The notes under the pieces were generated by a model. The model saw only the letters and a list, made by a program, of their open reading frames with translations. It had not been told where the DNA came from and did no database searches. Made by a program: the position numbers and the translations under genes. From Caballeronia arvi (GTDB taxonomy: Bacteria; Pseudomonadota; Gammaproteobacteria; Burkholderiales; Burkholderiaceae): a stretch of DNA of 64,000 bases. Location: positions 62,001 through 126,000 of the forward strand of contig NZ_FCOM02000013.1 of the NCBI RefSeq assembly GCF_001544695.2. Direction: 5' to 3'. Below are positions 18,022 to 28,091 of the stretch, in pieces; positions within the stretch are counted from its first letter, which is position 1; each line of letters begins with the position of its first letter.

Positions 18022-19689
18022 ATGGCCGATTCATCGTTTCGCATTCCCTCCCGTCAACGCGACGTGTCCGTGACCGCCACGGCGCCGCGCGCGCTGCCGT
18101 TCTGGCATTACCTCGTCGCCGCCGTGCTCGGCGCCGTGAACACCTTGTCGTTCGCGCCGACGCCGCATGGCGGCTGGCTCGAGCTCGTCATCTTCGCGCT
18201 GTTCTTCGCGTGGCTCTCGCGCACCGACGGCTGGAAGAGCGCCGCCGCGACCGGCTGGGCGTTCGGCTTCGGCAATTTCGTGACCGGCGTGTGGTGGCTC
18301 TACGTGAGCATGCACGTGTACGGCGGCATGGCCGCGCCGCTGGCCGCCGCCGCGGTCGCCCTGTTCTCGCTCTATCTCGCGATGTATCCCGCGCTCTCGA
18401 GCATGATCTGGTCGTTCGTCGCGGGACGTGCGCGCTTCGGCGATGAAGACGCCGCCACCGCACGCGACATCGAAGCTTCGCCGCGCTACGCACCGACATG
18501 GCACGGCGCGTTCGCATTCGCGAGCGCGTGGGCGCTCGGCGAGTGGCTGCGCGGCCTCGTGTTCACCGGCTTTCCGTGGCTCGCGAGCGGCTATGCGCAA
18601 GTCGACGGACCGCTCAAGGGCTTCGGCGCGATCGTCGGCGTGTATGGCGTCGGCTGGGTGCTCGCTCTGGTTGCCGCGCTGATCGTGCAGGCGTTCTGGC
18701 AGTTCCGCAAAACGCGGCGGTTCGCATTCGTGCCGGGGATCGTTGCGATTGCGTTGATCGTCGCGGGCATGCTGCTGTCGCTCGCGCAATGGACGACGCC
18801 CGCGAACGCGCCGCTCGATGTGCGCCTTCTGCAAGGCAACGTGAAGCAGGAAATGAAGTTCGAGCAGTCGGGCGTCGATGAATCGCTCGCGCTGTACAAG
18901 CGGCTCATCACCTCGAAGCCCGCCGATCTGATCGTCACGCCGGAAACGGCGCTGCCCGTGCTTTCGGTGCAGATTCCGCAGGATTTTGCCGTGGCGATCC
19001 GCAATTTCGCGGACGATACGAACTCGTCGATTCTCTTCGGCGCGATCGGCGTCACGATTCTTCCCGACGGCCGCGCGACCGATTTCACCAACAGCCTCTT
19101 CGGTGTCACGCCGCATGTGAACGGCGTGTATCGGTACGACAAGCATCATCTCGTGCCTTTCGGCGAATTCGTGCCGCTCGGTTTTCACTGGTTCGTGCGC
19201 ATGATGGGCATTCCGCTCGGCGATCTCGCGCGTGGCCCGATCGCGCAGAAGGCGTTCATCGTGCATAACCAGCCGGTTGCCGTCGATATCTGCTACGAAG
19301 ACATCTTCGGCGAAGAGATCGCGCACACGATCCGCGAACAGGAAACGCCCGCGGGCATTCTCGTCAATTCGACGAATCTCGCGTGGTTCGGCAATACGAT
19401 CGCGCTCGATCAGCATCTTCAGATCGCGCGCATGCGTTCGATCGAAACCGGCCGTCCGATGCTACGCGCGACCAATACCGGCATGACGGCGGCGATCGCG
19501 GCGAATGGCGATGTCATCTCGAAGCTGCCGACGTTCACCACCGGCGTGTTGGAAGCGCGCGTGCAGGGCACGTCGGGCAGCACGCCGTATGTGACGAGCG
19601 GGAATATGACGGTGATCGCTGTGTCGTTGATTCTGCTCGCGTTCGGGTTTGCGTTTGCGCCGAACCGGAAACGTTCGGGCACGCGCTGA
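18022..19689 (+). CDS. lnt: Apolipoprotein N-acyltransferase
   Basis: A 555-residue inner-membrane enzyme that adds the third acyl chain to the N-terminal cysteine of lipoproteins. Several hydrophobic helices fill the first 230 residues, followed by a periplasmic nitrilase-like domain with the catalytic triad E308 (VTPETALPV), K374 (YDKHHLVPFGEFVP) and C424 (VDICYEDIFGEE), and a last helix near the C-terminus. I prefer the ATG at 18022 (MADSSFRIPS) to the TTG 21 bases upstream. A charged loop (about 135-165) is longer than in E. coli. It follows corC, the usual pairing. Confidence 0.95.
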   Translation: MADSSFRIPSRQRDVSVTATAPRALPFWHYLVAAVLGAVNTLSFAPTPHGGWLELVIFALFFAWLSRTDGWKSAAATGWAFGFGNFVTGVWWLYVSMHVYGGMAAPLAAAAVALFSLYLAMYPALSSMIWSFVAGRARFGDEDAATARDIEASPRYAPTWHGAFAFASAWALGEWLRGLVFTGFPWLASGYAQVDGPLKGFGAIVGVYGVGWVLALVAALIVQAFWQFRKTRRFAFVPGIVAIALIVAGMLLSLAQWTTPANAPLDVRLLQGNVKQEMKFEQSGVDESLALYKRLITSKPADLIVTPETALPVLSVQIPQDFAVAIRNFADDTNSSILFGAIGVTILPDGRATDFTNSLFGVTPHVNGVYRYDKHHLVPFGEFVPLGFHWFVRMMGIPLGDLARGPIAQKAFIVHNQPVAVDICYEDIFGEEIAHTIREQETPAGILVNSTNLAWFGNTIALDQHLQIARMRSIETGRPMLRATNTGMTAAIAANGDVISKLPTFTTGVLEARVQGTSGSTPYVTSGNMTVIAVSLILLAFGFAFAPNRKRSGTR

Positions 19690-19705
19690 ACATCGACTGA
19701 AACGA

Positions 19706-19740
19706 AGCCGCGTCGCGCCCTGCGACGCGGCTCGCGCTTT
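19706..19740 (+). terminator. Hairpin downstream of lnt
   Basis: Perfect 11-bp stem AGCCGCGTCGC / GCGACGCGGCT with a 5-base loop, starting 17 bases after the lnt stop. It is followed by CGCGCTTTA, a short T run, so it is a likely but not ideal terminator. Confidence 0.6.
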
Positions 19741-19794
19741 ACCCGCCCATGGCCGCGCTTCTCCCAAAAAGCCGCACCCGCCCCTCCATTCGGC

Positions 19795-19800
19795 TAAAAT
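19795..19800 (+). promoter_or_regulatory. -10 box for glyQS
   Basis: TAAAAT in the context GGCTAAAATTCAACG, 76 bp before the glyQ start. The corresponding -35 is not obvious. Confidence 0.35.
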
Positions 19801-19875
19801 TCAACGTTTTAGCACTTCGGCCGAGCCTCCGAGTCGCGTCCTCACGACGATGGCCGCGCCCCGCAAAAGGCAATC

Positions 19876-20895
19876 ATGCTCACTTTCCAGCAAATCATTC
19901 TGACGCTGCAGTCCTACTGGAACGAGAAGGGCTGCGCGCTCCTTCAGCCGATCGACATGGAAGTCGGCGCGGGCACCTCGCACGTCCACACGTTCCTGCG
20001 CGCGATCGGCCCCGAGCCGTGGCGCGCGGCCTATGTTCAACCGTCGCGCCGTCCGAAAGACGGCCGCTACGGCGAGAACCCGAACCGCCTGCAGCACTAC
20101 TATCAGTATCAGGTCGTGCTGAAGCCCGCGCCTGAAAACATCCTCGATCTGTATCTCGGATCGCTCGAAGCGCTCGGCTTCGATCTGAAGCAGAACGACG
20201 TGCGCTTCGTCGAAGACGACTGGGAAAATCCGACGCTCGGCGCGTGGGGTCTCGGCTGGGAAGTGTGGTTGAACGGCATGGAAGTGACGCAGTTCACGTA
20301 CTTCCAGCAGGCGGGCGGCATCGATTGCAAGCCGGTGCTCGGCGAAATCACGTACGGTCTCGAACGCCTCGCTATGTATCTGCAGAAGGTCGAGAACGTG
20401 TACGACCTCATCTGGACCGAATGGGAAGAAGACGGCCCTTCCGGTCGTGTCTTGCGTCAGCTCACGTATGGCGATGTCTATCACCAGAACGAAGTCGAGC
20501 AATCCACGTACAACTTCGAGCACGCGAACGTCGATCTGCTGTTCACGTTCTTCAAGAGCTACGAAGAAGAAGCAAAGAAGATGATCGACGCGAAGCTCGC
20601 GCTGCCCGCCTATGAGCTCGTGCTCAAGGCCGGCCACACGTTCAACCTGCTCGATGCACGCGGCGCCATTTCCGTGACGGAGCGCGCGGCGTACATCGGC
20701 CGCATCCGCGCGTTGTCGCGTCTCGTCGCCCAGGCTTACTACGATTCGCGCGAAGCGCTCGGCTTCCCGATGCTCGGCAATCCGGTCAAGGGCGACCGCG
20801 ATCTCATCACCGACGAACAGGAAGCGCAGCGTCCCGCATGGGCGCCGCCGCTGAAGGTCGAAAGCGCGCCCACGGGTAACAACGAACAGGTTTGA
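19876..20895 (+). CDS. glyQ: Glycine--tRNA ligase alpha subunit
   Basis: A 339-residue catalytic subunit of the heterotetrameric bacterial glycyl-tRNA synthetase. The start [48 protein letters not shown] and the class II motif around [33 protein letters not shown] are near-identical to the family. It forms glycyl-adenylate and, with GlyS, charges tRNA-Gly. Full length. The glyS gene follows after 17 bp. Confidence 0.97.
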   Translation: MLTFQQIILTLQSYWNEKGCALLQPIDMEVGAGTSHVHTFLRAIGPEPWRAAYVQPSRRPKDGRYGENPNRLQHYYQYQVVLKPAPENILDLYLGSLEALGFDLKQNDVRFVEDDWENPTLGAWGLGWEVWLNGMEVTQFTYFQQAGGIDCKPVLGEITYGLERLAMYLQKVENVYDLIWTEWEEDGPSGRVLRQLTYGDVYHQNEVEQSTYNFEHANVDLLFTFFKSYEEEAKKMIDAKLALPAYELVLKAGHTFNLLDARGAISVTERAAYIGRIRALSRLVAQAYYDSREALGFPMLGNPVKGDRDLITDEQEAQRPAWAPPLKVESAPTGNNEQV

Positions 20896-20912
20896 CGAGG
20901 CTCGACAGAACA

Positions 20913-23027
20913 ATGACGCAATCCAATCACGCTTCGCTCCTCGTCGAGCTGCTCACCGAAGAACTGCCGCCGAAGGCGCTCGGGCGTCTCGGCACCGCTT
21001 TCGCCGATGGCATCGTGGAGCGGCTCGCCGCCCGCGATCTGATCGACGGCACGCCCGATTTCGAAAAGTACGCGACGCCGCGCCGCCTCGCCGTGCTCAT
21101 CAAGAACGTGCGCGATGTCGCGCCGGAAAAGCAGGTGCGCGAGAAAGTGCTGCCGGTCACGGTCGCGCTCGATAAAGAAGGCAACCCGACGCCGCCGCTC
21201 GCGAAGAAGCTCGCGGCTCTCGGCTTCCCCGACTTTCCGCTGTCCGAGCTCGAACGCGCGCAGGACGGCAAGGCCGAAGCGTTCTTCCTGCGCTACGCAG
21301 CGCCGGGCGCGACGCTCGCCGACGGCCTGCAAGCCGCGCTTGACGAAACCCTCGGCAAGCTGCCGATTCCGAAGGTCATGACGTATCAGCGTCCGGACGG
21401 CACCAGCGTGCAGTTCGTGCGTCCGGTGCAGCGCCTGGTCGCGATGCACGGTCGCAACGTCGTGCCGGTCAGCGCGCTCGGTATCGATTCGGGCGATACG
21501 ACCATCGGTCATCGATTCATGTCGGAAGGCTTCGTCGCGATTGCCCGCGCCGACGACTACGCCGACACGCTGCGTCACAAAGGGCACGTCGTCGCCAATT
21601 TCGACGATCGCCGCGAATCGATCCGCACGCAGCTTCAGGCGTTTGCAGGCGAAGACCGCGTCGTGATGCCCGAAGCGCTGCTCGACGAAGTGAACGCGCT
21701 CGTCGAATGGCCGGTCGTCTACGAATGCCGCTTCGACGACGAATTCCTGCAAGTGCCTCAGGAGTGTCTGATCCTCACGATGCAGACGAACCAGAAATAC
21801 TTCGCGCTCACGGATCAGAACGGCAAGCTGCGCTCGCGCTTTCTGATCGTGTCGAATATCGATACGAAGACGCCCGGCGAGATCGTCGAAGGCAACGAGC
21901 GCGTCGTGCGCCCGCGTCTCGCCGATGCCAAGTTCTTCTTCACGCAGGACAAGAAGAAGCGTCTCGAAGATCGCGTGCCGCTGCTCGCGAACGTCGTCTA
22001 TCACAACAAGCTCGGCTCCGCGCTGCAACGTGTCGAGCGTCTGGAAGCGCTCGCGGGCGAGATCGCGCCGATGGTCGGCGTCGATGCCGCGTTGACGCGT
22101 CGCGCCGCGCGTCTCGCGAAGGCAGATTTGCTGACAGACATGGTCGGCGAGTTCCCCGAGCTGCAAGGCACGATGGGCACGTACTACGCGCGCCACGACG
22201 GCGAGCCGGAAGAAGTCGCGCTCGCGTGCTCGGAGCATTATCAGCCGCGCTTCTCGGGCGATGAAACGCCGTCGACGGGCGTCGGCGCGGCGGTCGCGCT
22301 CGCGGACAAGCTGGAAACGATCGTCGGCATCTGGGGCATCGGTCTCGCGCCGACCGGCGAAAAAGACCCGTTCGCGTTGCGCCGTCATGCGTTGGGCGTC
22401 TTGCGCATCCTGCTGGAACATCGACTCCGAATCCGTCTTCGCGATCTCCTCGTAGCGGCAGCGAAGCAGTTCACGGGAATGGAAAAAGTTGATGTCTCGA
22501 TCGAAGCAATCGCGCTGTTCTTCTTGGACCGTCTGTATGGAATTTTGCGCGATCGGGGATATGCGGTGGGCGAGATCGACGCGGTACTTGCCGCAGGCCC
22601 TCAGAAGTGGGACGAAAAATTCCTCGATGACATCGTCGCGCGTCTCGACGCCGTGCGCGAGTTCGCCGCGCTGCCGGAAGCGGCGGCGCTCGCGGCGGCC
22701 AACAAGCGTATCTCGAACATCCTGAAGAAGTCGGAACAGGGCGCGCCGTCCGCGGTGAACAAGGAACTGCTCGTCGAAGCGGCGGAGAAGAATCTGTACG
22801 CGCAGATCGAAGCGGTCGCGCCGCGCGTGCAGAGCCAGCTCGCCGCGCGCAACTACACGGAAGCGCTGACCGCGCTCGCCGCGTTGCGTGAAAGCGTCGA
22901 TACGTTCTTCGACGACGTGATGGTCAACGCCGAAGACGCCGCGCTGCGTAACAATCGTCTCGCGTTGCTGAGCGCGCTGCATCAGCAGATGAACTGCGTC
23001 GCGGACATTTCGAAGCTCGCTGCATAA
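20913..23027 (+). CDS. glyS: Glycine--tRNA ligase beta subunit
   Basis: A 704-residue subunit that binds tRNA-Gly and completes the synthetase. The N-terminal block [36 protein letters not shown], the HD-like middle and the C-terminal anticodon-binding DALR-type region ([30 protein letters not shown]) are all visible. I use the ATG at 20913, since the track-length TTG start adds seven residues absent from relatives. The gene forms an operon with glyQ and is followed after 12 bp by gmhB. Confidence 0.96.
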   Translation: MTQSNHASLLVELLTEELPPKALGRLGTAFADGIVERLAARDLIDGTPDFEKYATPRRLAVLIKNVRDVAPEKQVREKVLPVTVALDKEGNPTPPLAKKLAALGFPDFPLSELERAQDGKAEAFFLRYAAPGATLADGLQAALDETLGKLPIPKVMTYQRPDGTSVQFVRPVQRLVAMHGRNVVPVSALGIDSGDTTIGHRFMSEGFVAIARADDYADTLRHKGHVVANFDDRRESIRTQLQAFAGEDRVVMPEALLDEVNALVEWPVVYECRFDDEFLQVPQECLILTMQTNQKYFALTDQNGKLRSRFLIVSNIDTKTPGEIVEGNERVVRPRLADAKFFFTQDKKKRLEDRVPLLANVVYHNKLGSALQRVERLEALAGEIAPMVGVDAALTRRAARLAKADLLTDMVGEFPELQGTMGTYYARHDGEPEEVALACSEHYQPRFSGDETPSTGVGAAVALADKLETIVGIWGIGLAPTGEKDPFALRRHALGVLRILLEHRLRIRLRDLLVAAAKQFTGMEKVDVSIEAIALFFLDRLYGILRDRGYAVGEIDAVLAAGPQKWDEKFLDDIVARLDAVREFAALPEAAALAAANKRISNILKKSEQGAPSAVNKELLVEAAEKNLYAQIEAVAPRVQSQLAARNYTEALTALAALRESVDTFFDDVMVNAEDAALRNNRLALLSALHQQMNCVADISKLAA

Positions 23028-23039
23028 GAAACGCCGCTC

Positions 23040-23597
23040 ATGGTCATGAACAGAAAACTGGTGATCCTCGATCGCGATGGCGTCATCAACGTCGATTCCG
23101 ATGCGTTCATCAAGTCGCCGGACGAATGGGTCGCCATTCCCGGCAGCCTCGAAGCGATCGCGCGTCTGAATCAGGCGGGCTACCGCGTGGCGATCGCATC
23201 GAATCAGTCGGGCATCGGGCGCGGTCTCTTCGACATGGCCGCGCTCAACGCGATGCATCAGAAGATGAATCGCGCGGCTGCGGCCGTCGGCGGGCGCATC
23301 GACGCGGTGTTCTTCTGCCCGCATACGGCCGAAGATCAGTGCGATTGCAGAAAGCCGCGGCCCGGCATGTTGCAGCAGATCATCGACCGCTTCGAGATCG
23401 ATCCGGAGGACACGCCCGTCGTCGGCGATTCGCTGCGCGATCTACAGGCCGGCGGGGCGCTCGGTTTTCCTGTGCATCTCGTGCTCACCGGTAAAGGCGA
23501 GAAGACGCTCGAAGAAGGTCAGTTGCCCGAAGGCACTGTCGTTCACAAAGATCTGCGCGCGTTTGCGCTGCACTTTCTCATGCGTCACCAAGACTGA
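23040..23597 (+). CDS. gmhB: D-glycero-beta-D-manno-heptose 1,7-bisphosphate 7-phosphatase
   Basis: A 185-residue HAD phosphatase of the LPS heptose pathway, removing the 7-phosphate from heptose 1,7-bisphosphate in the cytoplasm. The nucleophile and acid are D11 and D13 (LDRDGVINVD), and the zinc-binding loop supplies C93, H95, C101 and C103 (CPHTAEDQCDCRKPRPGM). Full length. Two ATGs lie six bases apart (23040 and 23046) without a strong ribosome-binding site; the first is used here. The position between glyS and an acyltransferase gene is the usual one in Burkholderiaceae. Confidence 0.93.
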   Translation: MVMNRKLVILDRDGVINVDSDAFIKSPDEWVAIPGSLEAIARLNQAGYRVAIASNQSGIGRGLFDMAALNAMHQKMNRAAAAVGGRIDAVFFCPHTAEDQCDCRKPRPGMLQQIIDRFEIDPEDTPVVGDSLRDLQAGGALGFPVHLVLTGKGEKTLEEGQLPEGTVVHKDLRAFALHFLMRHQD

Positions 23598-23611
23598 CCC
23601 TGGCTTCATCC

Positions 23612-24385
23612 ATGCGCTTCATCCGTTCCTTGCTATTGATGCTGTACTTCGTCGTGTACACGGCGCCGTACGCAATCGCGTGCTTCATTGCGTTTCCGTT
23701 CATGCGCGCCGACAAGCGCTACTGGATGGCGGCGGGCTGGTGCAAATCGACGATCGTCGTGCTGCGGTATCTGATCGGCATCCGCTACACGATCGAAGGC
23801 ATGGAGAACCTGCCGAACGGTCCGGCCGTGCTGCTATCGAAGCATCAGTCCGCATGGGAAACGCTCGCGTTCCCCGCGCTGATGCCGCGTCCGCTCTGCT
23901 ACGTGTTCAAGCGCGAACTGCTCTATGTGCCGTTCTTCGGCTGGGCGCTCGGACTCCTGAAGATGGTGCATATCGACCGCAAGCAGGGCCGCGACGCGTT
24001 CGTGTCGGTCACGCGTCAGGGGCGCGCGCGAATGGACGAAGGCGCGTGGGTCATCATGTTTCCCGAAGGCACGCGCACGCGTGTGGGCAGCCAGGGCAAG
24101 TACAAGACGGGCGGCGCGCGCTTCGCGGTGGCGACCGGCGCGCCGGTCGTGCCGATCGCGCACAATGCCGGACACGTGTGGCCACGCAATTCCTTCATCA
24201 AGTATCCGGGTATAGTCACGGTATCGATTGGCAAGCCGATCGATACGGCCGGCCTCACACCCGAGGAAGTGAACGCGCGCGTCGAAAGCTGGATCGAGAC
24301 GGAAATGCGCCGCATCGATCCGCACGCTTACCTCGCGCCGAACGCGCAGCCGGGTGAAGCCGGCGCCGCGGGCGCGGGCCGCTGA
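23612..24385 (+). CDS. Lysophospholipid (1-acylglycerol-3-phosphate) acyltransferase family protein
   Basis: A 257-residue membrane-associated acyltransferase of the PlsC group. The N-terminus is a hydrophobic helix (MRFIRSLLLMLYFVVYTAPYAIACFIAFPF). The catalytic block I is KHQSAWETL: H78 followed at +5 by E83 where the classic motif has Asp. Block III is MFPEGTRTRVG (about 149-159) and block IV is APVVPIAHNAG. It would acylate lysophosphatidic acid to phosphatidic acid or a related lipid. The 3' end overlaps a longer reading of the next gene, but the likely start of that gene is 24471. Confidence 0.9.
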   Translation: MRFIRSLLLMLYFVVYTAPYAIACFIAFPFMRADKRYWMAAGWCKSTIVVLRYLIGIRYTIEGMENLPNGPAVLLSKHQSAWETLAFPALMPRPLCYVFKRELLYVPFFGWALGLLKMVHIDRKQGRDAFVSVTRQGRARMDEGAWVIMFPEGTRTRVGSQGKYKTGGARFAVATGAPVVPIAHNAGHVWPRNSFIKYPGIVTVSIGKPIDTAGLTPEEVNARVESWIETEMRRIDPHAYLAPNAQPGEAGAAGAGR

Positions 24386-24470
24386 AGCGGCTCACGTTTT
24401 CATATCGAGCCGCGGCGTGCCTTACTCATTCTTCTCGTCATTTCTGCGCCGTGAGCGCAAAGCCGAGCCG

Positions 24471-25400
24471 ATGCAGAAAGCCCCTTCGCGACAGCGCCCC
24501 GCCGTCGCGCTCGATACCCTGCAACTCGATCTGCCGTTCGAGCATGCGCCGGCCTATTCCGGCGCACCGCCCGCGAGCGGTCCGGCTCCGCTGCGTGGCG
24601 ACGTGCCGAACGCCGATCCCGTTCCCGTTCTCACACCTCCGACGCCGCATGCACCCGCTGCACCGCTGCCCGATGGCGTGCGCCTGCGCCGCATCGCGCT
24701 CAAGGCGGGCGCGCTCGAATACCGGCTCAGGCGCTCGTCGCGACGCACGATCGGATTTTGCATCGACGGCACCGGGCTCGCGATCACCGCGCCGCGCTGG
24801 GTGACGATCGCGGACATCGAAAGCGCGATCCTCGACAAGCAGAACTGGATCGTCAAGAAGCTCACCGAATGGCAGACGCGCGTCGAGCAGCGCGCGCTGC
24901 CGCGCATCGTCTGGAAGGACGGCGCGCAGTTTCCGTATCTCGGCAAGACGATCAGCGTGTCGCTCGGCTCTTCGGCAAGCGCACTTTCTTTCGATGACCA
25001 AACCAACGTGCTCTCGCTCGCGCTGCCCGCGCTCGTGGATGCGCAGCAGATCAAGGATCGCGTGCAAGGCTGGCTGCAATCGGAAGCGAAGCGCATCTTC
25101 GGCGAGCGGCTCGCGGTGTACGCGGCGAAGCTCGGCGTCGAGTATCGCGCGTACGCGCTGTCGTCGGCGGCGACGCGCTGGGGCAGTTGTTCCAGCGACG
25201 GCAAGATCCGCCTGAACTGGCGGCTCATTCATTTTCCGATGTCGATCATCGATTACGTGGTCGCGCACGAGCTCGCGCATCTGCGCGAGATGAATCACAG
25301 CCCGCGCTTCTGGCAGACGGTCGAATCGATCTTCCCGGAGTTCCGCGAGGCGCGGCATACGCTCAAGCATCATCCGCCGGATCTGCTGCCGGCGCTTTGA
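24471..25400 (+). CDS. YgjP-like zinc metallopeptidase (M48-type DUF45 family)
   Basis: A 309-residue protein. The last two thirds match the YgjP/DUF45 family: [46 protein letters not shown], then [46 protein letters not shown], containing the zinc motif H266-E-x-x-H270 and a third ligand at H276. The first 80 residues are a Pro/Ala-rich linker-like extension absent from the E. coli protein. The ATG at 24471 starts with [14 protein letters not shown]; a longer frame opens at 24354 inside the acyltransferase gene, but its extra 39 residues are not protein-like. Function is unknown. Confidence 0.87.
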   Translation: MQKAPSRQRPAVALDTLQLDLPFEHAPAYSGAPPASGPAPLRGDVPNADPVPVLTPPTPHAPAAPLPDGVRLRRIALKAGALEYRLRRSSRRTIGFCIDGTGLAITAPRWVTIADIESAILDKQNWIVKKLTEWQTRVEQRALPRIVWKDGAQFPYLGKTISVSLGSSASALSFDDQTNVLSLALPALVDAQQIKDRVQGWLQSEAKRIFGERLAVYAAKLGVEYRAYALSSAATRWGSCSSDGKIRLNWRLIHFPMSIIDYVVAHELAHLREMNHSPRFWQTVESIFPEFREARHTLKHHPPDLLPAL

Positions 25401-25431
25401 TCGCTCATCAGCGCATGAAAAGCGCCGACGG

Positions 25432-25437
25432 TACAAT
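25432..25437 (+). promoter_or_regulatory. -10 box for gloA
   Basis: TACAAT 42 bp before the gloA start, in the context CGGTACAATTTCC. The -35 is not convincing. Confidence 0.35.
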
Positions 25438-25479
25438 TTCCTTCCTGTCCCCCGCATTTCCCTAAACAGGAACTCCACC

Positions 25480-25866
25480 ATGCGACTCCTCCACACGATG
25501 CTGCGCGTCGGCGACCTGCAGCGTTCCATCGATTTCTACACGCGCATTCTCGGCATGAAAGTGCTGCGTCAAAGCGAAAACCCCGAGTACAAGTACACGC
25601 TCGCGTTCGTCGGCTACGGCCCGGAAAGCGAGAACAGCGTGCTCGAGCTGACCTACAACTGGGGCACCGACAAGTACGACCTCGGCAGCGCCTACGGCCA
25701 TATCGCGCTCGAAGTCGACGACGCCGCCGATGCGTGCGAGCGCATTCGTCAGGCGGGCGGCAAGGTCACGCGCGAAGCCGGTCCGGTGAAGGGCGGCACG
25801 ACCGTGATCGCGTTCGTCGAAGATCCGGACGGCTACAAGGTCGAGCTGATCGAAAAGCACTCGTAA
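25480..25866 (+). CDS. gloA: Lactoylglutathione lyase (glyoxalase I)
   Basis: A 128-residue glyoxalase I that turns the methylglyoxal-glutathione hemithioacetal into S-lactoylglutathione. All landmarks are present: [61 protein letters not shown] and [12 protein letters not shown]. The four metal ligands are the His in LLHTML, the Glu in VLELTYN, the His in YGHIALEV and the Glu in VELIE. The short length indicates the Ni/Co-dependent bacterial class. AGGA precedes the ATG. Confidence 0.97.
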   Translation: MRLLHTMLRVGDLQRSIDFYTRILGMKVLRQSENPEYKYTLAFVGYGPESENSVLELTYNWGTDKYDLGSAYGHIALEVDDAADACERIRQAGGKVTREAGPVKGGTTVIAFVEDPDGYKVELIEKHS

Positions 25867-26004
25867 AGTACGCGTCACATCGCGTGCCGCGCGCTCGTCG
25901 CGGCGCGTAATCTCCACGGGCGCGTCCCGACCTTTCGCTCATCGACGCCCGTTCGCTGGCACAATCGACGCTCCAAATCAGTGCACGCCTGACCGAGCCC
26001 GCCG

Positions 26005-26934
26005 ATGAGCACGCCCTCCCTCGCCCTGCGCCGCGCCCCCGACGCCACCGCCGTCATCGTGATGATCGCGCTGTGCGGCGCGTGGGGATTCCAGCAAGTC
26101 GCGATCAAGGAAGCGAATGCTTCGATTCCGCCGATGCTGCAGGCAGGCATCCGCTCGCTGATCGCGACGTTCCTCGTCTGGATCTGGACGCGCTCGCGCG
26201 GTGTGCCGCTCTTTCAGCGCGACGACACCCTGCCCGCCGGCCTGCTCGCGGGTCTGCTGTTCGGCGGCGAGTTCGTCTGCATTTTCTTCGGCCTGAGCCT
26301 CACTACTGCGACGCGCATGGCCGTGTTCCTCTACACCGCGCCTTGCTTCACCGCGCTCGGCCTGCACTGGTTCGTCGCGGGCGAGCGGCTGACGCGCGCG
26401 CAGTGGAGCGGCATCGTGCTCGCGTTCTGCGGTATCGCACTCGCGTTCGCGGATGGCTTTCTGCACGGCAATCCGAACAGCGCATCGACGCTGCACGGCA
26501 TCGCAGGCGATGCGCTTGGGATTCTCGCCGGCATCTTCTGGGCCGCGACGACGGTCGTCGTGCGCGCGTCGTCGCTTGCGCATGCGAGCGCGAGCAAGAC
26601 GCTGTTCTATCAACTGGCGGTATCGGCGGTATTGCTGCTCTTGCTGGCCGCGGGCATCGGGCAGACGCACGTCGAAGCCGTGTCGCCGATCGCGATCGCG
26701 AGTCTCGCGTATCAGGCTATCGTCGTCGCGTTCATCAGCTATCTGACGTGGTTCTGGCTGCTCACGCGCTATATGGCGTCGCGGCTTTCCGTGTTTTCGT
26801 TTCTCACGCCGATCTTCGGCGTCACCTTCGGCGTGTTGCTGCTCGGCGAACACTTCACCGCGCGTTTCATGGTTGCCGCGGCAATGGTGCTCGCGGGCAT
26901 CGCGCTCGTGAACCGGCCGGCACGACGGACCTAG
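26005..26934 (+). CDS. EamA/DMT-superfamily transporter
   Basis: A 309-residue inner-membrane protein with ten predicted helices in two EamA repeats: VIVMIALCGAWGFQQVAIKEA...AGIRSLIATFLVWIWTRSRG in the first, GDALGILAGIFWAATTVVVRASSL...VVAFISYLTWFWLLTRYMASRLSVFSFLTPIFGVTFGVLLLGEHFTARF in the second. The superfamily exports or takes up amino acids and other small metabolites. The substrate is unknown. Its stop lies one base from the convergent DedA-rhodanese stop. Confidence 0.87.
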   Translation: MSTPSLALRRAPDATAVIVMIALCGAWGFQQVAIKEANASIPPMLQAGIRSLIATFLVWIWTRSRGVPLFQRDDTLPAGLLAGLLFGGEFVCIFFGLSLTTATRMAVFLYTAPCFTALGLHWFVAGERLTRAQWSGIVLAFCGIALAFADGFLHGNPNSASTLHGIAGDALGILAGIFWAATTVVVRASSLAHASASKTLFYQLAVSAVLLLLLAAGIGQTHVEAVSPIAIASLAYQAIVVAFISYLTWFWLLTRYMASRLSVFSFLTPIFGVTFGVLLLGEHFTARFMVAAAMVLAGIALVNRPARRT

Positions 26935-26935
26935 C

Positions 26936-27949
26936 TCATTCAGGCGCCGTCGCGCGAATCGTGATCATGTCGTGATCGATGTCGTCGTGATCGACGGCAA
27001 CGCGCTGATGCTCGGGCGGAATCGGTTCGACCGGATAGCCGTGCTTCTCCCACGCATCGAGCCCGCCCTTCAGCGGCCGCACATGATGGAAGCCCTTCGC
27101 GCGCAACTGCCGCGCGATGATCTTCGCCGTCGCTTCGTTCGGACACACGCAGTACACGACGACCTCGTGTTCCGCATACAACTGATCGACGCGATCGGGT
27201 GAATCGAGATCGAGCGAAATCGCGCCCGCGATGCGATACGGCTCGCGACGGCGAATCTCGGCTGGCCTCGCGTCGTAGACGACGGGTGGCGTCGCGGAAC
27301 GCATCATCGCGTCGAGCTGGTCGGGCGTGATGTGATATTGCTGCAGCCACTGGCGGAACTGCACGCGCCGGACCCATCGATACAGCATGAAGCCGAGCGC
27401 GATGATCACGAGAATATCGATCATCGTCGTGCCGTTCGCGCGCACGAGCGAGACGAGCCGCCCGATCTGCTCCTGCAATGCAGCGCCGCCCAGCATCCAG
27501 AAGCTCGCCCACGCCGTCGCGCCGATCAGATCCCACAGGATGAATACGCGCACTTCGATCTGCGTCGTGCCGAGCAACGGCGCCGACACGAGCCCGAGCC
27601 CCGGCACGAACTTCGACAGCGCGAGCAGCGGCACGCCGAACCGTTCGAACCAGCGGCGCGCGGTGCGCAGCGTCGAATCGATCGACAGCGAGAAGCGCAC
27701 GAGCGAGTTGAGAAAGCGCCGGCCGTACAGACGGCCTGCGGCGAACCAGAGCGAATCCGCGATCAGCACGGCGAGCACCGCCGCCGCGAGCATCTGCCAG
27801 AAGGGCGCATTGCCGGCGGCGATGAGCGTGCCGGCGAGAATCAGCATCGGCGCGGCGGGGACCGGCACGCCGAGTTGCGTCGCGAGGACGCTGACGAAGA
27901 CGGCCCACGCGCCCCACGACGACGCTAGCGAAGTCGGGACGTGCGGCAT
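26936..27949 (-). CDS. DedA-family membrane protein fused to a rhodanese domain
   Basis: A 337-residue fusion. Residues 1-210 are a DedA/SNARE-associated membrane domain with the motif PVPAAPMLILAGTLIAAGN and the amphipathic SKFVPGLGLVSAPLLGTTQIEVRVFILWDLIGATAWAS; DedA proteins flip undecaprenyl phosphate or phospholipids. Residues about 225-315 are a rhodanese domain: PPVVYDARPAEIRRREPYRIAGAISLDLDSPDRVDQLYAEHEVVVYCVCPNEATAKIIARQLRAKGFHHVRPLKGGLDAW, with the candidate persulfide-carrying C267 and another Cys at 269. The active-site loop CVCPNEAT is not the usual six-residue C-x4-R loop. The start at 27949 (MPHVPTSLASSW) is the first Met before the first helix. It is divergent from a persulfide dioxygenase-like gene 142 bp away, a tempting sulfur link. 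Confidence 0.87.
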   Translation of the reverse strand: MPHVPTSLASSWGAWAVFVSVLATQLGVPVPAAPMLILAGTLIAAGNAPFWQMLAAAVLAVLIADSLWFAAGRLYGRRFLNSLVRFSLSIDSTLRTARRWFERFGVPLLALSKFVPGLGLVSAPLLGTTQIEVRVFILWDLIGATAWASFWMLGGAALQEQIGRLVSLVRANGTTMIDILVIIALGFMLYRWVRRVQFRQWLQQYHITPDQLDAMMRSATPPVVYDARPAEIRRREPYRIAGAISLDLDSPDRVDQLYAEHEVVVYCVCPNEATAKIIARQLRAKGFHHVRPLKGGLDAWEKHGYPVEPIPPEHQRVAVDHDDIDHDMITIRATAPE

Positions 27950-28091
27950 TCGAAACCTCTGGTTTTGTGGGATGAGCGCCGGCGCGCAGCCGCCCCGGCA
28001 CAAAGGGTTACACTGTATCGATAAACTGCCGAACTCGCCCAAATGGTCCGGACGACGAGAGCAGCGTCGAGCGCAAGCCGGGGGAATCATC

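Noticed and set aside
20739-23324. 861-residue minus-strand frame opposite glyS
   Set aside because: Antisense shadow of glyS; composition is dominated by Arg, Asp and His with no domain pattern.
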